Origin: JANXQE01 sp035651635
GTDB lineage: Bacteria; Verrucomicrobiota; Verrucomicrobiia; Limisphaerales; UBA8199
DNA: 11,316 nucleotides
Assembly (NCBI GenBank): GCA_035651635.1
Contig: DASRFK010000078.1
Coordinates: 1-11,316, forward strand
Reading direction: 5' to 3'
Each line of letters opens with the position of its first letter. Positions within the stretch are counted from its first letter, which is position 1. Shown in pieces: positions 1-6,500 of this stretch. The position numbers and the translations under genes are program-made. Below the pieces are notes generated by a model that saw nothing but the letters and a program-made list of their open reading frames with translations, was not told where the DNA came from and made no database searches.

Positions 1-1182
1 CGCTTCCTGCTGACCCTGAATGGCCCGCCAGTAGTACCACCATTCAAATCCGCGCAAGTCCGGATTGCCCGCGGCCGGGACGTGGACGGAGAGCAGATCT
101 TCGGCCCGCCCGAAATCTCCAGCCTGGTAGGCCTGTTGCACGCGATCCATGTCGGCCGCATAAAGCAGTTCGCGGGTCTTGCGCTCCTGCTCCTCGGCGC
201 GCCGGCGATACTCCGCCTCCACCCGCGCTTCCTGCCGGGCCCGGCTCGTCTCCAGTTGCTGCACGACGATGACGCAGAGGGCCAGCGCGCCACAAGTGGC
301 CAGCGCGGGCAATACCCGCTTGAACCGCCGCTCCATTGCATGTAACCGCTTCACGGACTTGCCGGCCTGAATCAGGAGCAACTCCGAGAGCATCTCTTCG
401 GCCGATCGGTACCGTGTCGTCGAATCTTCCGCGCAGGCTTTGAGGATAATTTCGTTGAGCTCGAGCAACCCTTCCCGGTCCGGCAACTCCGCCAGCGCAG
501 CCGGCAGCAACGGATAGTCCTGACGCGGGCGGCCCGTGGCTGCCTCGTAAAGCACTTTGCCCAGGCTGAACAGATCTGCGGCGGCGGTGCCGGGTCCTTC
601 CGGCGGCACATAACCTTCGGTGCCGACAAACGAACGCGTCGCATCTACGTTCGAGACCAGTCCGATATCCGCCAGCTTGGGGTGGCCATTGACAAAAATG
701 ATGTTGGACGGTTTGACGTCCCGGTGGATAAGTCCATGCCGATGCAAGTGCGCCAGAGCGCGGCACAACCCGATGGCCACCGGCAGACATTCCGCAGTCG
801 TCAGCCGCCCGCGCTGATCCACAACTTGCTTGAGCGTTTTGGGCTGATACCGCGCGGGGTCGAACGCCACCGGCGCCGCGCCATTGCTCGCCTGGGTTGT
901 GGCGTCGTCGGCCAGTTCCATGACGTAGTAGAAATAGCCCTGCCCTTCATTTCTGCCCACGTGCAATACGCTGATCTGGTTCTCTTGCGAACGGGAAACC
1001 GGTTCGAAGCGCTGGATGCCCGCAAACTCGCGCTCGAACGGCCGCGCTTCCTCAAAATTGGCGCGATACACGATCTTGGCGGCCCGAAAGACCCCGGTCA
1101 CGCTCCGTGCCAGCCAAACCTCACCATAAGCGCCGCGTCCCACCGGGCGCAGCAGCTCGTAATCAGGAATCACCGGGGGCAT
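1..1182 (-). CDS. Membrane Ser/Thr protein kinase, N-terminal part (probable kinase-WD40 protein)
   Basis: This would phosphorylate Ser/Thr residues of target proteins from the inner face of the membrane. The frame is open from ATG at 1182 to the window edge (394 codons, no stop), so the C-terminus is missing. Kinase motifs are visible in order: Gly-rich loop GRGAYGEV (residues 15-22), beta-3 Lys36, catalytic HRDVKPSN (153-160), Mg-binding D172 in ADIG (DIG instead of DFG), GTEGYVPPE ending at E195 in the APE position. A single membrane segment lies at about 290-307, followed by a charged, coiled-coil-like stretch (about 308-340). The sequence LLYAADMDRVQQAYQAGDF and then LRGFEWWYYW match the linker that in many Verrucomicrobia and Planctomycetes kinases leads into WD40 repeats; the repeats themselves would lie outside the window. 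The start is supported by GAAAGGG (1193-1187) four bases upstream. It is divergent from the gene at 1475. Kinase identity is very secure; the WD40 tail is inferred. Confidence 0.93.
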   Translation of the reverse strand, partial: MPPVIPDYELLRPVGRGAYGEVWLARSVTGVFRAAKIVYRANFEEARPFEREFAGIQRFEPVSRSQENQISVLHVGRNEGQGYFYYVMELADDATTQASNGAAPVAFDPARYQPKTLKQVVDQRGRLTTAECLPVAIGLCRALAHLHRHGLIHRDVKPSNIIFVNGHPKLADIGLVSNVDATRSFVGTEGYVPPEGPGTAAADLFSLGKVLYEAATGRPRQDYPLLPAALAELPDREGLLELNEIILKACAEDSTTRYRSAEEMLSELLLIQAGKSVKRLHAMERRFKRVLPALATCGALALCVIVVQQLETSRARQEARVEAEYRRRAEEQERKTRELLYAADMDRVQQAYQAGDFGRAEDLLSVHVPAAGNPDLRGFEWWYYWRAIQGQQEA

Positions 1183-1186
1183 AGCA

Positions 1187-1193
1187 CCCTTTC
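1187..1193 (-). promoter_or_regulatory. Ribosome binding site of the kinase gene
   Basis: GAAAGGG on the minus strand lies four bases before ATG 1182. It is short and close, but it fixes this start, and the glycine-rich loop follows only 14 residues later, as expected for this kinase family. Confidence 0.55.
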
Positions 1194-1243
1194 TTACCGC
1201 AAAAATCAGCATCGTTAAAGCACAAATTCGGCGCAACCTCGGC

Positions 1244-1337
1244 GTGGCGCGTCGTGGCGCGTCGCGGAAGAGTGCCGCGGGAAATAGTTTCAAGGTTGGC
1301 GGCGCTCTGCCGAGACGCCGCTACGCCGCTACGCCGC
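1244..1337. repeat. Two short GC-rich tandem repeats
   Basis: The 10-mer GTGGCGCGTC occurs twice back to back at 1244-1263. About 50 bases on, the 8-mer ACGCCGCT occurs at 1315-1322 and 1323-1330, with a partial third copy to 1337. The two units are not copies of each other. They could be simple slippage products or part of a dispersed non-coding repeat. No function can be assigned. Confidence 0.7.
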
Positions 1338-1462
1338 GATCCGTTGACGCTGCGCCGGGCGTTTGATACGGTGCCGCGATGCTTGGTGAGACCCAAAACC
1401 AATGCTCCTCGCCCGCGCAGCGTTTAATCGAGGCGGCGCCTGAAAAGCAAATTCCCGTCAAC

Positions 1463-1469
1463 AAAGGAG
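1463..1469 (+). promoter_or_regulatory. Shine-Dalgarno sequence of the helical-protein gene
   Basis: AAAGGAG lies five bases before ATG 1475. It is the best ribosome binding site in the window and strongly supports this start, which shows that the 5' half of the frameshifted gene has a proper translation signal. Confidence 0.8.
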
Positions 1470-1474
1470 ATTAG

Positions 1475-2047
1475 ATGGCTGGAGACGACGACAAAGCCAG
1501 AATCCAGAAATTGATTCAGAATCAGATCAATCCCGACGCGCTCCGGGGCCTGAAGATTTACAAGGACGTATGTCCGAAGTTTAACGAGTCCATTAAAAAA
1601 CTCACGGACGCCATTCGCAATTCGGACATGGATATGATCCGGTTGTATCAGGGATCGCTCGAATCCGACATCAAGCAAGTCCAGGAGGCGATGGTGTGGC
1701 TGGAGCAGGCATTTCAGAGCATTGACATCATCAACAAGGACCCGGGCGACGTGGATCCAGCGGCCGACTTTCCCGACCTGGAAACGCTGGTCAAAAGCAT
1801 GTCGGCGGCCAAGACGACGATGGTCGGGCTGCTCAAGAGCGGCGCTCAACTGGACGACAGCGCGACCAAGGCCTTGGCCAAGGAAGGCGGCAACGAACGG
1901 GAGGCGATGGCGCAATGGGCGCAATTGGTTGGTTTCCAGCGGGACTGGCGAAAGATGGCCAGGAGCTTTTGGGGGACTTCAAGGAGATGTTGGCGAAGGC
2001 AAAGCAAGCGGCGCAGTCACGGGATTCTAAAACTCTGGATCAAATAA
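1475..2047 (+). CDS. Unrecognised helical protein, 5' piece of a frameshifted gene
   Basis: I do not recognise this family. The start is well supported by AAAGGAG five bases upstream. Residues 1 to about 155 (through LVGFQ) are rich in Lys, Asp, Glu, Ala and Leu with heptad-like spacing, consistent with a soluble, mostly helical cytoplasmic protein; there is no signal peptide or membrane segment. After about residue 156 the frame changes character abruptly to an Arg/Trp/Ser-rich run (RDWRKMARSFWGTSRRCWRR) and stops at 2047, as expected for out-of-frame translation. The frame one base back then carries the same Lys/Asp/Glu-rich style to 2460. The simplest reading is one gene of about 328 aa (1475-2460) missing one base near the GGG at 1941-1943. 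This could be a real mutation or a sequencing error. Confidence 0.65.
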   Translation: MAGDDDKARIQKLIQNQINPDALRGLKIYKDVCPKFNESIKKLTDAIRNSDMDMIRLYQGSLESDIKQVQEAMVWLEQAFQSIDIINKDPGDVDPAADFPDLETLVKSMSAAKTTMVGLLKSGAQLDDSATKALAKEGGNEREAMAQWAQLVGFQRDWRKMARSFWGTSRRCWRRQSKRRSHGILKLWIK

Positions 2048-2460
2048 AGAGTAACGCCGCGAAGTTGGTGGGCGCAGGGGACACTCAACGCTTCCTGGAC
2101 ACCCTGGACATGCATCTGAAGTCATTCGACAGCAAATTCGACCTCAAGAAAATGAGCAAGGAGTTCCAAGACCAGGTCGCTCGGGAGACTGCCACGCTTA
2201 AGTCCCTCGGAAAGGACGTTGAGGCGTCTGGAAAGCAGATCCAAAGCATGCACGACGAGATCGAGAACCTGAAGCTCGCGCCGATCGATCCTAATAAAGC
2301 GGCGAAGGCACTTGGCATACCGGCGGCGGCAATCCCGAAACTCAAAAAGGCTCTGGAACTGGACGACGCTGCGATGGTTAAGGCCCTGGACGCATTGGCA
2401 AAGGAGCTGAATCTCAAGACGACCGGTAAGGCGATGGCCGACAAACTGAGCAAGATGTGA
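1915..2460 (+). CDS. Unrecognised helical protein, 3' piece of the same frameshifted gene
   Basis: This frame overlaps the previous one by 133 bases and is shifted by -1. Its first ten residues (MGAIGWFPAG) look out of frame, but from about position 1945 (LAKDGQELLGDFKEMLAKAK) it continues the charged, helical composition of the 5' piece up to TGA at 2458-2460. The C-terminal half has Ala/Lys/Leu-rich helices (ALGIPAAAIPKLKKALELDD, near the C-terminus). An SD-like GGGAGG at 1899-1904, ten bases before ATG 1915, means separate or coupled initiation cannot be excluded. I favour the 3' half of one broken gene. No function can be assigned. It ends facing the sigma-factor gene, with 260 bases between. 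Confidence 0.6.
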   Translation: MGAIGWFPAGLAKDGQELLGDFKEMLAKAKQAAQSRDSKTLDQIKSNAAKLVGAGDTQRFLDTLDMHLKSFDSKFDLKKMSKEFQDQVARETATLKSLGKDVEASGKQIQSMHDEIENLKLAPIDPNKAAKALGIPAAAIPKLKKALELDDAAMVKALDALAKELNLKTTGKAMADKLSKM

Positions 2461-2498
2461 GGGAAGCGAGCGGTGGATGGTTGGTCTTCTGGGTTGAC

Positions 2499-2525
2499 CG
2501 CGGAAGACGCGGATTTCGCGGATGG
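2499..2525 (+). repeat. Three imperfect 9-bp repeats (CGCGGAnnn)
   Basis: The units CGCGGAAGA, CGCGGATTT and CGCGGATGG follow each other directly: the first six bases are constant and the last three vary. Short CGCGGATTT/CGCAGATTT-type repeats between genes are, from memory, common in Verrucomicrobia; a genome search is needed to show that this one is dispersed. No function is assigned. Confidence 0.6.
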
Positions 2526-2600
2526 GAAAAGAATCGGCGTTATGCGCAGCATTCTTTCCAAGAGCGCGCTTGAAAACCTCAGCTTGGGCGTGGGCACCTG

Positions 2601-2663
2601 GGTTTGGAGTCCCGCCTTCAGGCGGTTTTGGCGCCGGGCCGCCTAAAGGCGGGACTCCAAACC
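2601..2663. repeat. 63-bp nested REP-like palindrome
   Basis: Two 25-base arms (2601-2625 and 2639-2663) are reverse complements with one mismatch and surround a 13-base loop (2626-2638) containing GGCGCC. Each arm also contains its own smaller palindrome, CCGCCT-nn-AGGCGG (2612-2625 and 2639-2652), so the element can fold as one long hairpin or two short ones. The outer ends are GGTTTGGAGT and ACTCCAAACC. This nested design in a convergent intergenic gap resembles REP/BIME or small MITE-like elements. No T-run follows on either side, so a simple intrinsic terminator is less likely, although it could still block transcription from both sides. Confidence 0.85.
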
Positions 2664-2720
2664 GAGTTTGAAAACATGACCTAAAAGCGCGTCTTCACTG
2701 GAAAGCGGCACAGGGCGAAG

Positions 2721-3341
2721 TTACTCCAATTTTTTGCTGACATAGCGCACTTCTTCTTTCAACAGGCGACTGAGGCGATGCGCCACCAGGTAAATCTGAA
2801 ACACGCTGACCCCGAGGTTCGCGCCCACTTTCGCCGCCGGCCACCCGCGCACGGCGTATAAATCGAAAATCTGAGCGTGCTTTGGCTTCACTCGCCGGCG
2901 CAGTCGAGCCAGAGCTGTCTCCAGGACGCTCTTTTTCCATTCCTCTTCCCAGAACTCATCCAGGTCCGCCGGATCAGCCACCCGCTCTGAGGTCGCCGTC
3001 CCATCGGGATCGGCTCGGCGACTGGGCACCGCCGCCTGGGGCGGCTTGTTCCGATAATGGTCGGCTATCCGCCAGCGGGTGACGTTCAGCATCCAGTTCT
3101 TGAACGAACCGCGGTCCGGGGATGACTCGAATTCGTGGACCTTCTTGGCCACGCCCAATAGTGTTTCCTGCACCACATCCCGAGCCTCATCATCCGAAAG
3201 CCCCGCCTGCCGGGCCACCCCGTAGATAAGCCGCCAGTAGGTCCGGGTAAACTCTTCCCAGCTGTCGGCGTCCTCCCAATTCTTTAGGCGCCCGAGCAAA
3301 CTGGCCCGGGTAGCAATGGAGTCGGAAGGATCGGTGATCAT
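2721..3341 (-). CDS. ECF-like sigma-70 family RNA polymerase sigma factor
   Basis: This directs RNA polymerase to a set of promoters. The 206-aa protein has the two-domain ECF layout: sigma region 2 at about 25-98 (EEFTRTYWRLIYGVARQAG, DVVQETLLGVAKKV as region 2.2, then FKNWMLNVTRWRIADHYRN as regions 2.3-2.4), an acidic linker (about 100-145), and region 4 at about 149-195 with a helix-turn-helix in GWPAAKVGANLGVSVFQIYL. It resembles the sigma factors of Verrucomicrobia and Planctomycetes that begin near TRxSLL. ATG 3341 is preferred over ATG 3461 because the extra 40 residues are Cys/Ser-rich and unlike the family; no clear SD precedes it. No anti-sigma gene is adjacent. It is divergent from the RHS gene and shares its upstream region. 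It is not in an operon with the kinase because an opposite-strand gene intervenes. Target promoters are unknown. Confidence 0.9.
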   Translation of the reverse strand: MITDPSDSIATRASLLGRLKNWEDADSWEEFTRTYWRLIYGVARQAGLSDDEARDVVQETLLGVAKKVHEFESSPDRGSFKNWMLNVTRWRIADHYRNKPPQAAVPSRRADPDGTATSERVADPADLDEFWEEEWKKSVLETALARLRRRVKPKHAQIFDLYAVRGWPAAKVGANLGVSVFQIYLVAHRLSRLLKEEVRYVSKKLE

Positions 3342-3526
3342 CGTGTTTAAGGTGCTCGACCAGCAGCATAACGTCGCAGGAACCACATTTCTTTCACAAA
3401 AGTGAGATTTTTTTGAAAGGTTCGGACCCTGATTTGCGTTTAGTGTAGCAGCCCCGTGCATTCGATCGAGCCGCCCCTCCGGCGGGCTTCCGTTTGAAGA
3501 ATGGGTATTAATGTAAGCATGAAAAT
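3342..3526. other. Divergent intergenic region of sigma factor and RHS gene
   Basis: These 185 bases should hold promoters for both divergent genes. An AT-rich inverted repeat (3391-3419) is the most distinctive structure. I could not define a convincing -35/-10 pair on either strand, and neither start has a good Shine-Dalgarno sequence. Confidence 0.55.
3391..3419. promoter_or_regulatory. AT-rich inverted repeat, candidate operator
   Basis: The arms CTTTCACAAAA (3391-3401) and TTTTTTGAAAG (3409-3419) match as reverse complements at 10 of 11 positions, with GTGAGAT between. It starts 50 bases upstream of the sigma-factor ATG and ends about 107 bases upstream of the RHS ATG. In this GC-rich window an AT-rich dyad in a divergent promoter region could be a regulator site. 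It could also act as a weak hairpin. There is no direct evidence of binding. Confidence 0.4.
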
Positions 3527-6500
3527 ATGCCGATAACGAAATTTTGGGGAACGGTCCTCCTTTGCGGCCTCGCCGCGGGACGGATGTCGGCCACCCTGGC
3601 TGTTAGCACCGCTCCGGCGCGACCGCTTGCGCTTGCTCCGGGGAACCTCCAAACGAGTTCGCGCTGGGCGCCGCTTCAAATCGTCGATGCGCCAACGACC
3701 GCCGACATCTGCGCGGCGGTTATTTTCGACCATCAGCTTATCCCGGTGGGTGAGCCGACCGATCAACAAAACCAGGACCTTCTTCTCGCGCTGCAGGCCT
3801 TCGGCCGGCGATCCACTCGCGACGATTTTTCAAGCCTCACCTCGTTTGTGGCGCTTCATCCTGATAATCCGTGGACCACCGCTGTGCAAACTCAGCTTGG
3901 TCAGGAACTTTATCGCACGGGCCGCTATTCCAGCGCTTTGAATCACTGGAAGCAGGTCTGGGATTCGAACAAAACGGCGCCCACGGAGGAGGCGCTCGCG
4001 TTGGCGCACCGCTCCGCCAGCCAGCTTGCCATGATGTACTCGCGTTTGGGGCGCATGGCGGAATTGCGGCCGCTGCTGGCCGAACTGGGAAAAAGATCTG
4101 GACGAGGGCTGTTAGTGCGGGAGCTTCGCGCGGCCACGGACGGCCTTTGGAGCATGGAGCATCGGCCGGAAGTGTCGTTTCGCTGCGGGCCATTGGCTCT
4201 GGACCGCATCTGCTTTGCCACTGATCGTTCGAAGGCGGGCAGCTTGCTGGTAGAGAATTCGCAGTCCACGACCAATGGTTTCTCGGCCCGGCAAGTCGCT
4301 GAATTGTCGCGCCAGCTTGGAATGGATTACCAGGTTGCGTTCCGCAGCCCCGGCGCGGCGGTCATTCTGCCCGCGGTCATCCATTGGAAAGTGGGTCATT
4401 ATGCCGCCCTCATTGCGCGGGACGGAAACCTGATTCGCGCTGAAGACCCGACCTTCGGGAACATGAAAATCTGGCTTTCAGATGCCGCACTGGACGCGGA
4501 AGCCAGCGGTTATTTTCTAGTACGGCCGGGCGCATTGCCGCCGGGCTGGAGGAAGGTTGGGGATAGTGAGGCCGCCGGAGTTTGGGGAAAAGGCACGACG
4601 CAGAAGAGCGATCAGGATTCAACCACCGATGACGACGCGCAGACGTGTAAGGAAAAGTCGACGGAGGATAACCAGTCGATGAGCAGTCACAATCCCAATG
4701 AGGATCCCGGCACCCAATCCAGCCACTATATGCCGCAGTGGAATGTGCATCTTATGCTGGCCAGCCATCATGTGCAGGACACGCCCATCGGCTATGCTCC
4801 ACCAGTCGGGCCGGCAATCTTTATTCGCGCCTCCTACGATGCGATCAACGGATGGCCCGATTATGGCCTGCCCTTTTCGAATATCTCGCAGGAGTGGCGC
4901 CTGAACTGGCTCACCTATGTCACTGATGATCCGATGAATCCGGCCGGTGACGTTCAGTTCGCGGCCGACGGTGGTGGAACGCTAATTTTCAGCGATTATA
5001 ACCCCACCAACCAGGTATACCAAAACCTGTTTCGCAATCGGGCCACGCTACTGCGCACCGGCACCAACAGCTACGAACTGCGCTACCCGAACGGCTCCAA
5101 AAAGATCTTCTCACGGCCGGACAACTCGGTCGGCACCTTGCGCAAAGTCTTCATGACCGCGATTGTCGATCCGGCCGGAAACGCCGCCACCCTTGATTTC
5201 GATCTCGCCGGCCGAATTCTGGGTATCACCGACGCGCTCGGTCAAAAAACACAATTCTTTTATGACCTGCCGGTCACCAACGTGGTGCCGACACTTCGTT
5301 GGGTACCGCCCTACATTTTAACCCGGGTAGTGGATCCTTTTGGCCGCACAGCCACCTTCGAGTATACCTCCGCGATCAACGCTCGGATGGCCGGCATGAC
5401 CGATGTCATCGGGCTCAGCTCGAGTTTTCAGTACGATTACAATCCCGGGCTTCCCGACCTCGGGATGATTGCCCTGATTACTCCTTATGGAACAACCAAG
5501 TTCTCGAGAGGATCGTACAATGGGCTGTGGCGTGCCAATTGGGTTGAGATTACGTATCCCAATGGTGAAAAGGAACGCGTAGAGTACTCCGAGATCGCCG
5601 GCAACGGCGTCCCCAGCAGCGAATCGCTTTCGGTTGTCCCAAAGGGAGTGCCGGTCCGCAATTACATCCTTTACGGACGCAACACCTATCACTGGGACCG
5701 AAGGGCGTATGCCTCGGCGTATTCAACGCTGGATTACAGCGGAGCCAAGGTCTACCACTGGGCACACGAGCTGGATTACACGACAGCCTCCCCTATTCTG
5801 GAGAGTTTCAAAGCTCCCTTGGAACACCGGGTCTGGTTCAACTACGATGGGCAAGTCAATGCCTCGTTTGCCGGCAGTTCCGATCAGCCGACCAAGATTT
5901 CCCGCACCTTGAACGATGGAACCACTCAGTTGTCCCAGACCGAATACAATTCACTGAGCAATCCGACAAAGGTGATCGACCCGCTGGGGCGCGAATTCAC
6001 CCTGATCTACGACAGTAACGACGTTGACCTTGTCGAGATGCGGCAAACGCGGGCGGGCCAAAACGAGGTGCTGCTCAGCGCAACGTACAATAACCAACAC
6101 CTGCCACTGAGCGTTACCGACGCAGGAAAGCAGACCACCCTCTTTGGTTATAATTCCCGCGGTCAATTGACCGCCTTCACCAACGCCCTCGGTAACGTCA
6201 CTACGCTTTCCTACGACGTCAACGGTTACTTGATTTCGGTGGACGGTCCCTTGCCCGGTACCAATGACACCCGGCGCTTTACCTACGACCCGGTCGGACG
6301 CCTGCGAACGGTCACCGATCCGGATGGATACACGGTTACCATCGACTATGACGACGGGGATCGTCCCACCCGGATCACCTACCCCGACGCTACCTACGAG
6401 CAAATCACTTATGACCGCCTGGACCCAGTGGTCCTGCGGGATCGAGCCGGCCGCGAAACCCGGTTGACCTATGACAGCCTACGGCAACTGGTCTCCATTC

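Larger units (their letters stand above)
1183..1474. other. Divergent intergenic region between kinase and helical-protein gene
   Basis: These 292 bases separate two divergent starts, so promoters for both should lie here. No convincing gene is visible: the short frames inside are Arg-rich and shadow-like. It carries two clusters of short tandem repeats (1244-1263 and 1315-1337) and weak Shine-Dalgarno sequences at both ends. A TTGACG at 1344-1349 has no good -10 partner. Confidence 0.6.
2461..2720. other. Convergent intergenic region with repeats, no gene seen
   Basis: These 260 bases lie between the ends of two convergent genes. They hold a 9-bp-period repeat (2499-2525) and a large nested palindrome (2601-2663). 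No convincing small gene was found, and no classical hairpin with a T-run was seen for either gene end. Confidence 0.6.

Noticed and set aside
44..790. Open minus-strand frame of 248 codons inside the kinase gene
   Set aside because: It lies in another frame of the same strand. The kinase frame has all catalytic motifs, while this one is Arg/Gly-rich without motifs.
1344..1371. Sigma-70 promoter with TTGACG as -35
   Set aside because: The only -10 candidates (GATACG, ATACGG) are poor and spaced at 15-16 bases. This is not enough to call a promoter.
1922..1976. Programmed -1 ribosomal frameshift in the helical-protein gene
   Set aside because: No in-phase X_XXY_YYZ heptamer is seen. TTTTGGG at 1967-1973 is in the wrong phase and lies after the composition change.
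2601..2663. Intrinsic terminator for the convergent genes
   Set aside because: The hairpin is strong, but no T-run follows on either side, and the nested symmetry fits a REP-like element better. A terminating side effect remains possible.
1..3341. Sigma factor and kinase as one operon, as is common in these families
   Set aside because: The helical-protein gene lies between them on the opposite strand, so they cannot share a simple transcript.
3545..3570. Lipoprotein signal in the RHS protein (VLLCG)
   Set aside because: The residue before the Cys is Leu, not Gly/Ala/Ser, so the lipobox rule is not met. A standard signal peptide is more likely.
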